Shown here: in pieces, positions 1 to 9,196 of the stretch
Layout: each line of letters starts with the position of its first letter
How positions within the stretch are numbered: the stretch's first letter is position 1
Source: Comamonas testosteroni
Lineage (GTDB): Bacteria > Pseudomonadota > Gammaproteobacteria > Burkholderiales > Burkholderiaceae_C
Direction of reading: 5' to 3'
DNA length: 64,000 bases
Assembly (NCBI RefSeq): GCF_014076415.1
Contig: NZ_CP043568.1
Location: forward strand, 4,712,001-4,776,000
Position numbers and translations under genes: made by a program
The notes under the pieces: generated by a model
Told to the model about the DNA's origin: nothing
The model's database searches: none
Seen by the model: only the letters and a program-made list of their open reading frames with translations

Positions 1-760
1 GCTTTTCGAGAAAGGCGGCAATGCCTTCACGGGACTCCTCGCTACCTTGCGAGTTCACCATGTGCTGCGCTTCCAGCTCCAGCTGCTGCTCCAGCGTATT
101 GCGCGGCGCCCGGCGGCACAGGTCCTTGATCAGGGCCATGGCCCGGTCCGGGCCGGTAGCGATCTGGGCGGCCAGCGCGATGGCATCGACCAGCGCCTGG
201 CCGGGCTCGGCCAGGCGGTTGACGGGGCCCAGAGCGTGCATGCGTTCGCCGCTGATGCGCTCGCCGGTCAGACACAGCTCGGTCAAGACCTGCCGCGAGA
301 CGAACTCGGCCAGAAAGGCCGTGGCGCCGCCATCGGGCGTCAGTCCCACTTTCACATAGGCCACGGAGAACAGGCTGTCGCGGGCGGCCACCAGCATATC
401 GCAGGCCAGCGCCAGCGACAGACCCGCGCCCGCTGCCGCGCCTTCGACGGCGGCGATGACGGGTTTGGAGCAGTCGCGCACGGCGCGAATCAGATCGTGC
501 AGGCCTTCGAGCTTTTCTCGGCGCTGCTCCACGGGCAGTTCGCGGCGCCTGGCCAGTTGGCGCAGATCGCCACCGGCGCAGAAATGCCCGCCCTCGCCCG
601 TGAGCACGACCGCCCCCACGCCGGCATCGGCCGCAGCATCCGCCAGCGCGGTCGTGACGGCCGCGTAGAACTCGGGCGACAGCGCATTGCGCGCAGCCGG
701 GTTGTTGTTGCTCAGCACCAGCACGGCACCTTCGCGGCGAATCAGCAAAGCGTCACTCAT
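1..760 (-). CDS. Enoyl-CoA hydratase/isomerase (PaaG-like), 3' end cut by window edge
   Basis: This is a crotonase-fold protein of about 253 visible residues whose C-terminus runs off the left edge. The start is the ATG at 760 (MSDALLIRREG). The oxyanion-hole stretch FCAGGDLRQL and the second loop AGAGLSLALACDM are visible. Classical hydratases carry Glu in ELA and in PEIxLG, whereas this protein has GLTPDGGAT, with Asp as in PaaG-type and delta3-delta2-enoyl-CoA isomerases. An isomerase role is therefore as likely as hydration. It is the last visible gene of the beta-oxidation operon, 48 bp downstream of an acyl-CoA dehydrogenase gene. The substrate cannot be told from the sequence. Confidence 0.85.
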   Translation of the reverse strand, partial: MSDALLIRREGAVLVLSNNNPAARNALSPEFYAAVTTALADAAADAGVGAVVLTGEGGHFCAGGDLRQLARRRELPVEQRREKLEGLHDLIRAVRDCSKPVIAAVEGAAAGAGLSLALACDMLVAARDSLFSVAYVKVGLTPDGGATAFLAEFVSRQVLTELCLTGERISGERMHALGPVNRLAEPGQALVDAIALAAQIATGPDRAMALIKDLCRRAPRNTLEQQLELEAQHMVNSQGSEESREGIAAFLEK

Positions 761-808
761 TGATATTCTCCATGTCTAATGAAACCGCAGCACCTCAGGC
801 GCTGAAGT

Positions 809-1942
809 TCATGCCTGGGTCAAGGCCATGAAACGCGCCAGGTGATGGTCCTCGTCGCCAAACTGGTGGTCGATCATGATCAGTCGCTTGGCGTAATGCG
901 CCAGCGGCAGCTCCCAGGTCATGCCGATGCCGCCATGCATCTGTATGCTTTCCTCGGCCACCAGGGTACCCACGGAGCCCACGGTGTACTTGGCGGCAGA
1001 CAGCATCTTCTCGCGCTCGGTGCCCTGGGCATTGTCGATGGCATCGGCCGCATTGATGACGGCAGAGCGCACCTGCTCCACCTCCAGCAGCAGATCGGCC
1101 ATGCGGTGCTGCAGCGCCTGAAAGCTGCCGATGGCCACGCCGAACTGCTTGCGCGTCTGCAGATACTCCAGCGTGTTCTGCTTGGCCACATCCATGGCGC
1201 CCAGCGCCTCGGCAGCCAGTGCCAGCAGGGCAAAGCCCTGCACATGCTCGAGCACGGCATGGCCCTGGCCCTCGGCACCCAGCAGCGCCTCCTCGGCCAG
1301 CTGCACATTCTCGAAAGTCAGCTCGGCGGCACGACCGCCTTCCATGCGGCTATAGCCACGCTTGGCAATCCCGGCGGCGTTGCCGTCGACCAGGAACAGG
1401 CTGATGCCGGCAGTATCGAACATGCCGCCTGCGGTGCGCGCGGACACCAGCAGCAGATCGGCTTTTTCGCCAAAGGCCACCACGCTCTTGGCGCCGTTGA
1501 GCACCCAGCCCGTGGCGCTCCTGGCCGCCGTGGCCGTGACCTTGTTGAGCTCGTAGTGGCTACCCGGCTCATCGTGTGCCAGGGCGGCGATCACGCCTCC
1601 TGCGATGATGTCTGCCAGCTGGCGCTTGTGCGCTTCGGTGCCGGCCGCAATCAGGGCCTGGCCCACGACCAGCGCACCCAGCAGCGGCTCGGCCACCAGG
1701 CCGCGGCCCAGCGACTCGAACACCACGCTGATGTCAAAGCCCGAGCCACCAAAGCCGCCCTCCTCTTCGGGGAACAGTGCGCCGATCGCGCCCAGCTCGG
1801 CAAATTGCGCATACAGCGCGGGGCTGTGACCTTCTGCGCCATAGGCCAGTTGGTTGCGCTGCTCGATGCCGTATTGCTCGGCCACAAAGCGGTTCAGGCT
1901 GTCCGCCAGCATGCGGCGGTCTTCGGTGTGTGTGAAGTTCAT
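809..1942 (-). CDS. Acyl-CoA dehydrogenase (partner 1 of an adjacent pair)
   Basis: A 377-residue FAD-dependent acyl-CoA dehydrogenase that would introduce a 2,3 double bond into an acyl-CoA thioester. The family N-terminus (MNFTHTEDRRMLADSL), the central beta domain and the C-terminal helical signature (KQFGVAIGSFQALQHRMADL, then QMHGGIGMTWELPLAHY) are all present. The usual C-terminal catalytic segment YEGTxQI is replaced by a DHQFGDEDHH stretch. It follows a second acyl-CoA dehydrogenase gene on the same strand, an arrangement typical of the alpha2-beta2 enzymes used for branched or polycyclic acyl-CoAs. Heteromer formation is inference. The substrate is unknown. Confidence 0.9.
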   Translation of the reverse strand: MNFTHTEDRRMLADSLNRFVAEQYGIEQRNQLAYGAEGHSPALYAQFAELGAIGALFPEEEGGFGGSGFDISVVFESLGRGLVAEPLLGALVVGQALIAAGTEAHKRQLADIIAGGVIAALAHDEPGSHYELNKVTATAARSATGWVLNGAKSVVAFGEKADLLLVSARTAGGMFDTAGISLFLVDGNAAGIAKRGYSRMEGGRAAELTFENVQLAEEALLGAEGQGHAVLEHVQGFALLALAAEALGAMDVAKQNTLEYLQTRKQFGVAIGSFQALQHRMADLLLEVEQVRSAVINAADAIDNAQGTEREKMLSAAKYTVGSVGTLVAEESIQMHGGIGMTWELPLAHYAKRLIMIDHQFGDEDHHLARFMALTQA

Positions 1943-1989
1943 GACAAATTCTCTCTACCCAATCGAACGAATCGGTGTCGCATGCCACC

Positions 1990-2150
1990 GCCCGGTTCGC
2001 CAGGGATGCCCGGCAAGGGCCTAGGCCGGCCGCACCGCCCCGCAGCGAGGGCGTCGTCCCCCTTGGGGCGTCCGGCTAGGGGCGTCCGTCTAGGGGGCGC
2101 CCGGCCAGGGGAAGGCGCGGGGTCGCCCAGACGAAGCGACTCAGGGGGTT
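1990..2150 (-). repeat. GC-rich post-stop intergenic element, copy A
   Basis: On the minus strand the element starts a few bases after the stop codon of the gene at 2157-3356 with CCCCCTGAGTCGC. It continues through several short C-rich/G-rich hairpins to the GCCTAGGCCCTTGC box. This is the most rearranged of the seven copies, with extra repeats of CGGACGCCCC type. It lies between the two acyl-CoA dehydrogenase genes. Confidence 0.75.
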
Positions 2151-2156
2151 ACAGGT

Positions 2157-3356
2157 TCACAGGCCCAGAATCATCTTGGAGATGATGTTCTTCTGGATTT
2201 CGTTGGAGCCACCGAAGATCGACAGCTTGCGGTAGTTGAAGTAGTTGGCCGAGGCCGTGGCGGCTTCGTCGATGCCGCCCACGGGCGCCTGGTCATAGCC
2301 TTCGTACTGGGCCTCGTCGATATAGGGCACGGCATACACGCCCATGGCGCGGCGGATCAGAGACAGGATTTCCTGGCGGATCTCGGTGCCTCGGATTTTC
2401 AGCATGGAGCTTTCCGCACCGGGCACGCCGCCACCGGCCACGGCCGCGATCACACGCAGATTGGTGGTCTTCATGTTCTCCAGATCGATCTCGACGCGCG
2501 CCATGCGGGTGGCGAACAATGGGTCCTGGTTCAGCGGCTGGCCGTTCTTGTGCATCTTGGCGGCGATGACCTTGAGCTTGGCCAGGGCCGAGATGCAGAA
2601 GCCCACGCCCGCAATGCCGGTGCGCTCATAGGTCAGCAGATACTTGGCATAGGTCCAGCCCCGGTTCTCCTCGCCCACCAGATTCTCGACCGGCACCTTC
2701 ACATCGGTGAAGAAGACTTCGTTGACTTCCTTGTCACCGTCCAGCGTGCGGATGGGACGCAGCTCCACGCCGGGACTGTTCATGTCCACCAGCAAAAAGC
2801 TGATGCCGGCCTGGGCCTTGGCTTCGCGTTTGGTACGCACCAGGCAGAAGATCATGTTGGCGTGCTGGCCCTGGGTGGTCCAGGTCTTCTGGCCGTTGAC
2901 GATGTAGAAGTCTCCATCGCGCACGGCCGTGGTCTTCACCGAGGCCAGATCGGAGCCCGCGCCGGGCTCGGAATAGCCCTGGCACCACCAGTCCTGCCCG
3001 CTCAGAATGCGCGGCAGCCAGTACTTTTTTTGCTGCTCGTTGCCGTACTTGATCAGCACCGGCCCCAGCATGTTGACGCCGAAGGGCACGATGCGCGGGC
3101 CGCCAGCCAGGGCGCATTCGGTGTCGAAGATGAACTTCTCGACCGCTCCCCAGCCCGGACCGCCATGCTCCTGGGGCCAGTGATTCGCATACCAGCCGCG
3201 CTCGTTGAGAATGGCATGCCATTCATCCTGATCGGCCTTGCTCAGACGCTGGCCGGCCTTGACCTTGAGCGAAATATGCTTGGGCAGCTTCTCCTTGAGA
3301 AAGCTCTGCACCTCGGCGCGAAACGCCTCTTCCTGGGGGGTGAATTGCAAATCCAT
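2157..3356 (-). CDS. Acyl-CoA dehydrogenase (partner 2 of an adjacent pair)
   Basis: A 399-residue acyl-CoA dehydrogenase. The start at 3356 (MDLQFTPQEEAFRAEV) is chosen because AGGA lies 7 bases upstream; an in-frame ATG at 3377 has no ribosome binding site. The FAD/substrate signature WCQGYSEPGAGSDLASVKT and the C-terminal FGGSNEIQKNIISKMILGL are visible. The Glu of the usual YEGTxQI is Gly here (FGGSNEI), as in FadE-type enzymes that place the catalytic base elsewhere or on a partner subunit. Repeat copies A and B separate it from its operon neighbours. It most likely works with the dehydrogenase encoded at 809-1942. Confidence 0.9.
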   Translation of the reverse strand: MDLQFTPQEEAFRAEVQSFLKEKLPKHISLKVKAGQRLSKADQDEWHAILNERGWYANHWPQEHGGPGWGAVEKFIFDTECALAGGPRIVPFGVNMLGPVLIKYGNEQQKKYWLPRILSGQDWWCQGYSEPGAGSDLASVKTTAVRDGDFYIVNGQKTWTTQGQHANMIFCLVRTKREAKAQAGISFLLVDMNSPGVELRPIRTLDGDKEVNEVFFTDVKVPVENLVGEENRGWTYAKYLLTYERTGIAGVGFCISALAKLKVIAAKMHKNGQPLNQDPLFATRMARVEIDLENMKTTNLRVIAAVAGGGVPGAESSMLKIRGTEIRQEILSLIRRAMGVYAVPYIDEAQYEGYDQAPVGGIDEAATASANYFNYRKLSIFGGSNEIQKNIISKMILGL

Positions 3357-3428
3357 TGCTGTTTCCTGGTGATCCATGGCTCATTGCGCCTTCGCAGCCT
3401 CTGACACCGGCACACTCTGAACCAGAGA

Positions 3429-3514
3429 TGCCGAGCAAGGGCCTGGGCGGCCCCGCCGCCCCGCAGCGAGGCTGTCGTCCCCCTTTGGGGGAAGGCGCGC
3501 AGCGCCTCAGGGGG
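3429..3514 (-). repeat. GC-rich post-stop intergenic element, copy B
   Basis: The element begins two bases after the thiolase TAA stop as CCCCCTGAGGCGCTGCGCGCC and ends near GCCCTTGCTCGGC, read on the minus strand. It contains the GGCGC/GCGCC hairpin and a CCCCC/GGGGG hairpin. It fills the gap between the thiolase and the downstream acyl-CoA dehydrogenase gene. Confidence 0.85.
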
Positions 3515-3516
3515 TC

Positions 3517-4713
3517 TTAGTAAATCTCGAACAGGCCCGCAGCGCCCATGCCGCCGGCGATGCACATGGTCACCACGCCCCACTTGACCTTGGGGTTGCG
3601 GGCCTTGCGGCGCTGGCCTTCGAGCAGGATGTGGCCGGTCAGGCGTGCACCCGTCATGCCGAAGGGGTGACCGATGGCAATCGCGCCGCCGTTGACATTC
3701 AAACGCTCGTTGGGAATGCCCAGCTGACGCTGGCAATACAGGGCCTGCGAGGCAAAGGCCTCGTTCAGCTCCCAGAGGTCGATGTCATCCACCGTGAGGC
3801 CGTGACGCTTGAGCAGCTTGGGCACGGCAAACACGGGGCCTATGCCCATTTCGTCAGGCTCGCAGCCGGCCACGGCAAAGCCGCGGAAAGCGCCCAGGGG
3901 CTTGAGGCCCAGACGCTCTGCCAGCCTGGCTTCCATCACCACGCAGGCGCTGGAGCCGTCGGACAGCTGCGAGGCATTGCCGGCCGTGATGAAGTTGCCC
4001 GGGCCCTTTACAGGCTCCAGCCTGGCCAGCCCCTCCAGCGTGGTACTGGCGCGGTTGCAGTTGTCCTGCGTGGCCACCACGTCGCGGTAGGTGACTTCGC
4101 CGGTTTCCTTGTTCTTCTCCATCATGCGTGTGGAGCAGGCAATGATCTCGTCCTTGAACAGATCGGCGGCCTGGGCCGCTGCCGTGCGCTGCTGGCTTTG
4201 CAGCGAGAACGCATCCTGGTCTTCACGCGTGATGCCATAGCGCTTGGCCACCACATCGGCGGTGTCGATCATGGCCATGTACAGCTCGGGCTTGTGCTCC
4301 ACAAGCCAGGGGTCCATGTCGGTGGGCAGGTTGTTGCCGGCCCGGATGCCGGAGATGGTCTCGATACCGCCGGCCAGCATCACGTCCACGCCCTCGGCCA
4401 CGACGCGACCCGCCGCAATGGCGATGGATTGAAGACCCGAGGCGCAAAAACGCGTGATCGTGGTGCCGGCGATCGACAGCGGCAGCCCGGCGCGCAACAC
4501 GGTCTGGCGACCCAGATTGCGGCCCTGGAAACCGTCGGGGTTGCCGCAGCCCAGAATCAGGTCCTCGATCATTTCGGGATCGACTCCCGAGCGCTCCACC
4601 GCCGCCTTGACGGAGAAAGCTGCCAGCTGGGCGGCGGGAGTGACGTTGAACTCGCCGCGATGCGACTTGGTCAGCGGTGTGCGGGCGGTGGAAACGATAA
4701 CGGCTTCACGCAT
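3517..4713 (-). CDS. Acetyl-CoA C-acyltransferase (thiolase)
   Basis: A 398-residue thiolase for the last step of beta-oxidation, cleaving 3-ketoacyl-CoA with CoA. The nucleophilic Cys lies in [12 protein letters not shown] near residue 90. The His motif is [16 protein letters not shown] and the second Cys is in [18 protein letters not shown] at the C-terminus, so all three catalytic elements are present at normal length. It is transcribed between the FadB-type gene and the acyl-CoA dehydrogenases, with a repeat element on each side. A FadA-like degradative role fits better than acetoacetyl-CoA synthesis because of this context. Confidence 0.93.
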   Translation of the reverse strand: MREAVIVSTARTPLTKSHRGEFNVTPAAQLAAFSVKAAVERSGVDPEMIEDLILGCGNPDGFQGRNLGRQTVLRAGLPLSIAGTTITRFCASGLQSIAIAAGRVVAEGVDVMLAGGIETISGIRAGNNLPTDMDPWLVEHKPELYMAMIDTADVVAKRYGITREDQDAFSLQSQQRTAAAQAADLFKDEIIACSTRMMEKNKETGEVTYRDVVATQDNCNRASTTLEGLARLEPVKGPGNFITAGNASQLSDGSSACVVMEARLAERLGLKPLGAFRGFAVAGCEPDEMGIGPVFAVPKLLKRHGLTVDDIDLWELNEAFASQALYCQRQLGIPNERLNVNGGAIAIGHPFGMTGARLTGHILLEGQRRKARNPKVKWGVVTMCIAGGMGAAGLFEIY

Positions 4714-4734
4714 GGTGCTTGTCTCTGTGAATGT

Positions 4735-4860
4735 TGAAAACTATTTTTGATAGCTTCAAGCGCCTGTCATTACCTGCTTTCAGATATTTTTCATACTGAA
4801 ATCAATACAAATAAAGCGCTAGCAGCTACTTATTTTGATTAATCGCTCAAAAACTGGCAC
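4735..4860. repeat. AT-rich AGCGC/AGCTA hairpin repeat, copy 1
   Basis: The gap upstream of the thiolase holds GATAGCTTCAAGCGCC, then a TTTCAG...CTGAAA dyad, then AAAGCGCTAGCAGCTA. The boxes AGCTA and AGCGC recur in intergenic copies near 10480, 21400, 33400, 41130 and 61430. It lies next to GC-rich element copy C. Confidence 0.55.
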
Positions 4861-4876
4861 ACCCCATCGGCGGACT

Positions 4877-4977
4877 GCCGAGCAAGGGCCTAGGCGGCCC
4901 CGCCGCCCCGCAGCGAGGGCAGTGTCCCCCTCCCGCGAAGCGAGAGAGGGGGAAGGCGCGGAGCGCCTCAGGGGGTG
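4877..4977 (-). repeat. GC-rich post-stop intergenic element, copy C
   Basis: On the minus strand it follows directly after the TAA of the FadB-type gene (CACCCCCTGAGGCGCTCC...). It carries a GGCGC/GCGCC hairpin, a CCCCCTCTC/GAGGGGG hairpin around TCGCTTCGCG, and ends with GGCCTAGGCCCTTGCTCGGC. This is one of the best preserved copies. Confidence 0.88.
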
Positions 4978-7095
4978 TTACTTATTCAGGCTTTCGAAGT
5001 TCCTGCCCTCGGCCACCAGCTTCTGCAGCAGCGGCGCGGGCTTCCAGAACAGCGCGTCTTCCCTGGCAAAGGCCTCGATATCGGCCAGCACCTTGGGAAG
5101 GCCCTGCATATCGGCCCATTTCATGGGGCCGCCGCGGTGGCGCGGAAAGCCGTAGCCGGAGATAAAGGTCACGTCCACATCCAGCGGGCGCAGTGCAATG
5201 CCCTCGCCCACCACCTTGGCGCCTTCGTTGACCATGGCAGCCATGTAGCGGCGCATGATTTCCTCGGCCGTGAACGAACGCGGTGTCACGCCCTTCTTGG
5301 CGCGCTCGGCATCCACAATGGCCAGCACTTCGGGGTCGGGCTGACCGATGCGCGCACCTTGCGGGTAGAGATAAAAGCCGCGGCCCGTCTTCTGGCCGAA
5401 CCAGCCATTTTCGCAGATGCGGTCGGCAATCTCCACATAACGGGCCTTGGGGTCGCGCGTGGCAGCACGGCGCTTGCGTGTGGCCCAGCCGATATCACCG
5501 CCGGCCAGGTCGGTGACCTGGAAGGGCCCCATGGCAAAGCCGAAGCCGCGCACGGCCTCGTCGATCTCGTAGGGGCTGGCTCCGTCTTCCATCAGGTAGT
5601 CGGCGGCCTGCTTGTAGGTGGCCAGAATGCGGTTGCCGATGAAGCCGTCACAGACGCCGGCGCGCACCGGCACCTTCTTCATCTTCCTGGCCAGTTCGAA
5701 GGCCGTGGTCACCACATCGGGCGCCACCTTGGCGGGCACGACGATCTCCAGCAGCTTCATGATGTTGGCCGGGCTGAAGAAGTGCAGACCGATCACATCC
5801 TGCGGGCGGCTGGTGACGGCGGCAATCGCATCGATGTCCAGATACGAGGTGTTGGTGGCCAGCACGGCGCCGCTCTTGCAGACGCGGTCCAGTTCCTTGA
5901 ACACCGCCTTCTTGACCTCCAGGTCTTCGAAAACCGCCTCGATCACCAGATCCACGTCGGCAATGTCGTCATAGCGGGTCGATGGCGTGTAGCGCGCCAT
6001 GATGGCGGCCTTGGCCTCTTCGCTCATGCGGCCCTTGGCGATCAGGCCGTTGTAGACCTTTTCCACATTGGCCTGGCCGCGTGCGATGGATTCGGCATCG
6101 CGCTCGATCATGGTCACGACCAGGCCGGCATCCAGTGCCGAGACGGTGATGCCCGCGCCCATGGTGCCGCCGCCGATGATGGCGATCTTGCTGAAGGCGC
6201 GCGGCTGGGCGGCGCGGGCCTCGGGAATCTTGGCCGTCTCGCGCTCGGCAAAGAAGGCGTGGATCAGACCGGCGCGCTGCGGGCTGTCGATACAGGCCAG
6301 AAACTGGGCACGCTCGAACTTCAGGCCTTCGGCAAAAGGCAGATCCAGAGCGGCCTGCACGCAATCGATGATCTTCAGCGGCGAGAACAGGCCACGCGAC
6401 TTCTTGGCGGTGTCGGCACGCAGCACATCGAGTTCCGCCTGGGCCGCGGCCTTGTCGGCCAGACGGCCCGGCGTGGCGCTGACGGGACGCAGCGGCGCGC
6501 CCTGGGTCAGCAACTCACGCGCATAGGCGAGGCCGGCCGCCACGGGGTCCGTGCCCTCTTCCAGCTTGTCCACCAGGCCGGCTGCCAGCCCGGCTTTGGC
6601 GCCGATCTGCTGGCCGCTGAGCATCAGCTCGGTCGCCGCCTTCACGCCCATCAGGCGCGGTGCACGCTGCGTGCCGCCGGCGCCGGGCACCAGACCCAGA
6701 GAGACCTCGGGCAAACCCAGCTTCGCGCCAGGCAGCGCCAGGCGGTAATGCGCCGACATGGCGATCTCCAGACCGCCACCCAGTGCCGCGCCATGAATCA
6801 CGGCCACCACGGGCTTGCTGCAGGCCTCGATACGGTTGCAGACATCGGGCAGGAAGGGCTGGACCGCAGGCTTGCCGAATTCGCGGATATCGGCACCAGC
6901 GATGAAAGCCTTGCCCTGACCCACGATCACCACGGCCTTGACCGCGGCGCTGGCATCGGCCTGCTCCATGGCCGCCATCAGACCCTGGCGCACGGCAGCG
7001 CCCAGCGCATTGACGGGCGGATTGTTGACGCTGACGAGCAGGACGTCACCGTCTTGCTTGAGTTCAACGACAGAAGTGCTGGCTTCGGCGGTCAT
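4978..7095 (-). CDS. Bifunctional enoyl-CoA hydratase / 3-hydroxyacyl-CoA dehydrogenase (FadB/FadJ type)
   Basis: A 705-residue fusion enzyme for two central steps of beta-oxidation. The N-terminal crotonase domain (about 1-190) has FIAGADIREF, GGGLEIAMSAHY and PEVSLGLVPGAGGTQ, so both catalytic Glu residues are present. The NAD-binding domain starts near residue 297 with IAIIGGGTMGAGI and is followed by two C-terminal 3HCDH domains. AGGAGA lies 5 bases before the start. It is the first gene of the operon and is divergent from a LysR gene. Length and domain order fit the monomeric peroxisomal-type family. Confidence 0.95.
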   Translation of the reverse strand: MTAEASTSVVELKQDGDVLLVSVNNPPVNALGAAVRQGLMAAMEQADASAAVKAVVIVGQGKAFIAGADIREFGKPAVQPFLPDVCNRIEACSKPVVAVIHGAALGGGLEIAMSAHYRLALPGAKLGLPEVSLGLVPGAGGTQRAPRLMGVKAATELMLSGQQIGAKAGLAAGLVDKLEEGTDPVAAGLAYARELLTQGAPLRPVSATPGRLADKAAAQAELDVLRADTAKKSRGLFSPLKIIDCVQAALDLPFAEGLKFERAQFLACIDSPQRAGLIHAFFAERETAKIPEARAAQPRAFSKIAIIGGGTMGAGITVSALDAGLVVTMIERDAESIARGQANVEKVYNGLIAKGRMSEEAKAAIMARYTPSTRYDDIADVDLVIEAVFEDLEVKKAVFKELDRVCKSGAVLATNTSYLDIDAIAAVTSRPQDVIGLHFFSPANIMKLLEIVVPAKVAPDVVTTAFELARKMKKVPVRAGVCDGFIGNRILATYKQAADYLMEDGASPYEIDEAVRGFGFAMGPFQVTDLAGGDIGWATRKRRAATRDPKARYVEIADRICENGWFGQKTGRGFYLYPQGARIGQPDPEVLAIVDAERAKKGVTPRSFTAEEIMRRYMAAMVNEGAKVVGEGIALRPLDVDVTFISGYGFPRHRGGPMKWADMQGLPKVLADIEAFAREDALFWKPAPLLQKLVAEGRNFESLNK

Positions 7096-7171
7096 GCATG
7101 TCTCCTGAATCTCTTTATGGAATGGGCTTTATTTTTACGACGACAATGTTTTCTAACAATCCCATGAATCA

Positions 7172-7186
7172 TTGACAGACTGTCAA
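7172..7186. promoter_or_regulatory. Perfect dyad in the fad/LysR divergent promoter
   Basis: TTGACAG-A-CTGTCAA is a perfect 7-bp inverted repeat with one central base. It lies 22 bp before the LysR start and 77 bp before the FadB-type start. The size and place suit an autoregulatory LysR operator, and each arm also resembles a -35 box. The binding protein is inferred from position. Confidence 0.5.
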
Positions 7187-7207
7187 AGAAAATTAGACAA
7201 ATACACC

Positions 7208-8125
7208 ATGGACTCCCAATCGCTGACCCTGCTGGTCGAAATCATTGATAGCGGCAATCTCAGCCAGGCAGCGCGCAAGCTCAAGATGACGCGTGCCAAT
7301 GTGAGCTATCACCTGACCCAGCTGGAAAAGGCGGCGGGCGTGCAACTGGTCAAGCGCACCACGCGCCGCGTGGAGCCCACGGAGATCGGCATGCGTCTTT
7401 ACGAACATGGGCGCAACATCCACAACGAAATGCTGGCCGCACGCGAGGCCATCACGGCGCTGGGCCAGAGCCTGCAGGGCCGCGTGGGCATCAGCGTGCC
7501 CAGCGGCTACGGCCAGATCGTGATGAGCGAATGGCTGATCGAGTTCAAGCGCCTTTATCCGGGCATCGTGCTCGACGTGCTGTTCGAGAACCGGGCCGAC
7601 AATCTGCGCGACGATGTGGACATCATCGTGCGCGTGATCCAGGAGCCGCCCCTGTCCCTGGTGGCGCGCAGCCTGGGCACGGTGCGCTACCTGGCCTGCG
7701 CCTCACGCGAATATGCGCAGACCCACGGCCTGCCCAAAACCCTGCATGCCCTGCGCGCCAGTCCGCTGATCACCGCCGGAGTCACGGGGCGGCAATTGCG
7801 CCTGGCCGCCTATCTGGGCGCCGAGCGCCACGAAGTGATGCTGGAGCCCACCATGATCTCCGAGCATTTCCCTTTTCTGCGCGACGGCATCCTGGCCGGT
7901 CTGGGGGTAGGTCTGGTGCCCGACTATGTGGTGCAGGACAAGCTGGCCACGGGCGAGGTGCTGAGCACGCTGGACGAGTACCGGCTCAGCATCTTCGGCA
8001 CCCATATGTATCTGCTCTACCTGCCCAACCGGCATCAGACCAAGGCCGTGCGCACCTGTATCGATTTTCTGCTGGCCAAGGCCCAGCCCGAGGCAACCCA
8101 GCTGGCCGCGATGCCCCAGCCCTGA
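7208..8125 (+). CDS. LysR-family transcriptional regulator
   Basis: A 305-residue LysR regulator. The N-terminal winged helix (LVEIIDSGNLSQAARKLKMT, about residues 8-27, then NVSYHLTQLEKAAGVQLVKR) is followed by an effector-binding domain. The start at 7208 (MDSQSLTLL) is the natural family N-terminus; an in-frame TTG at 7172 lies inside the dyad and would add 12 unusual residues. It is divergent from the fatty-acid operon over a gap of 112 bp, so it probably controls that operon in response to an acyl-CoA or the parent acid. The effector is not deducible. Confidence 0.9.
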   Translation: MDSQSLTLLVEIIDSGNLSQAARKLKMTRANVSYHLTQLEKAAGVQLVKRTTRRVEPTEIGMRLYEHGRNIHNEMLAAREAITALGQSLQGRVGISVPSGYGQIVMSEWLIEFKRLYPGIVLDVLFENRADNLRDDVDIIVRVIQEPPLSLVARSLGTVRYLACASREYAQTHGLPKTLHALRASPLITAGVTGRQLRLAAYLGAERHEVMLEPTMISEHFPFLRDGILAGLGVGLVPDYVVQDKLATGEVLSTLDEYRLSIFGTHMYLLYLPNRHQTKAVRTCIDFLLAKAQPEATQLAAMPQP

Positions 8126-8179
8126 GCGGCAACGCAAGACGCCAGCGACCAAGCTGGCGTTTTCATTCGGACAGCGCTC

Positions 8180-9196
8180 TCAGGACAGGCTGCGATTCAG
8201 ATTCTGCTGGCGCCAGCTGCTGGGGCTTTGCTGAAAATGCTTGCTGAACCAGCGCGTGAACGAGCTGTTCTCGGCAAAGCCGGCCTGGGCTGCCGCTTCG
8301 CTCACCGACAGCTGCGGATTCTGCAGCGCACGCAGCGCTGCCTGGCTGCGCACGGCGTCCAGCGTTTCCTGAAAGCTGGTGTTCTGGGTTTCGAGGTGCC
8401 GCTGCAGCGAGCGGGCCGTATAGCCAAGCGCGCCGGCCACATGGGCAATGCTGTGGCGGCCGTGGGGCAGCAGCGACTGCAAGGTGCTGCGCACCTGCTG
8501 CTCCAGCGATCTGGCCATGGGCCGCGGTGCATGGCTCTCCATCAGGCTGCGGGCGTGGCTCTCCATCAGGCTGTCGTGATCGGCATCGATGGCCTCCAGA
8601 TCCTCGTTGCTCACCACGATGCCATCGAAGTCCGAGCCGAACACGATCTCGCTGCCCAGCACGCGGCGATGGCTCATGGTGCTGCCCGGTGCGCTGTGCG
8701 AGAAGTGGATGCTGGCCGGGCTCCAGTGCTTGCCCAGCTGATAGCGGCACAGGCTCATCAGCGCCGTGATGCCCAGCTCCACCGGGTGGCGACCCGGGTT
8801 CTCGCGCTCGGTATCCAGGTTCAGCTGAATGATGGAATAACGCCCCTGGGTCACCACCTCCGTGCCCACGGTGGTGCTGATCATGTGGTCGTAGTCCTTG
8901 AAGGTCTTGAGCATGCTGGAGAGGCTGGCCTGGTGCTGCAGCAGCAGGCTGATCGGCCCGAAGTCGGACAGACGCCAGTGCGATCCCATGAGCAGGCCCA
9001 GCGAAGCATGGCCAGCCTGGGCGGACGAAGCCTCGAGCAACTGCGCAAACGCAGCCTCTGGAACCATGAGGTCGGGAGAGCTCAGACAGCTGTGATCCAG
9101 CCCCACCTGGCGGAACATGCGCAGCGGATCGATGCCGAGCTCGTTCGCCACCTTGGCGTACTTGCACAGGCTCACACTTCGGATACGGGGCTTCAT
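8180..9196 (-). CDS. AraC-family transcriptional regulator (OruR/ArgR-like)
   Basis: A 338-residue regulator with an N-terminal arabinose-binding-like domain of the Arabinose_bd type (SVSLCKYAKVANELGIDPLR onward) and a C-terminal AraC helix-turn-helix pair (VAGALGYTARSLQRHL; AAAQAGFAENSSFTRWF). The start at 9196 (MKPRIRSVSL) gives the usual N-terminus. A direct repeat of about seven residues, MESHARSLMESHAP, near residue 220 in the interdomain linker comes from a short tandem duplication in the DNA. It is divergent from the TauD-family gene at 9545, which it may control. Confidence 0.88.
   Translation of the reverse strand: MKPRIRSVSLCKYAKVANELGIDPLRMFRQVGLDHSCLSSPDLMVPEAAFAQLLEASSAQAGHASLGLLMGSHWRLSDFGPISLLLQHQASLSSMLKTFKDYDHMISTTVGTEVVTQGRYSIIQLNLDTERENPGRHPVELGITALMSLCRYQLGKHWSPASIHFSHSAPGSTMSHRRVLGSEIVFGSDFDGIVVSNEDLEAIDADHDSLMESHARSLMESHAPRPMARSLEQQVRSTLQSLLPHGRHSIAHVAGALGYTARSLQRHLETQNTSFQETLDAVRSQAALRALQNPQLSVSEAAAQAGFAENSSFTRWFSKHFQQSPSSWRQQNLNRSLS

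Noticed and set aside
1990..4977. Element copies A-C as simple rho-independent terminators of the fatty-acid operon
   Set aside because: There is no T-run after the hairpins and they lie between operon genes, so ordinary termination is unlikely.
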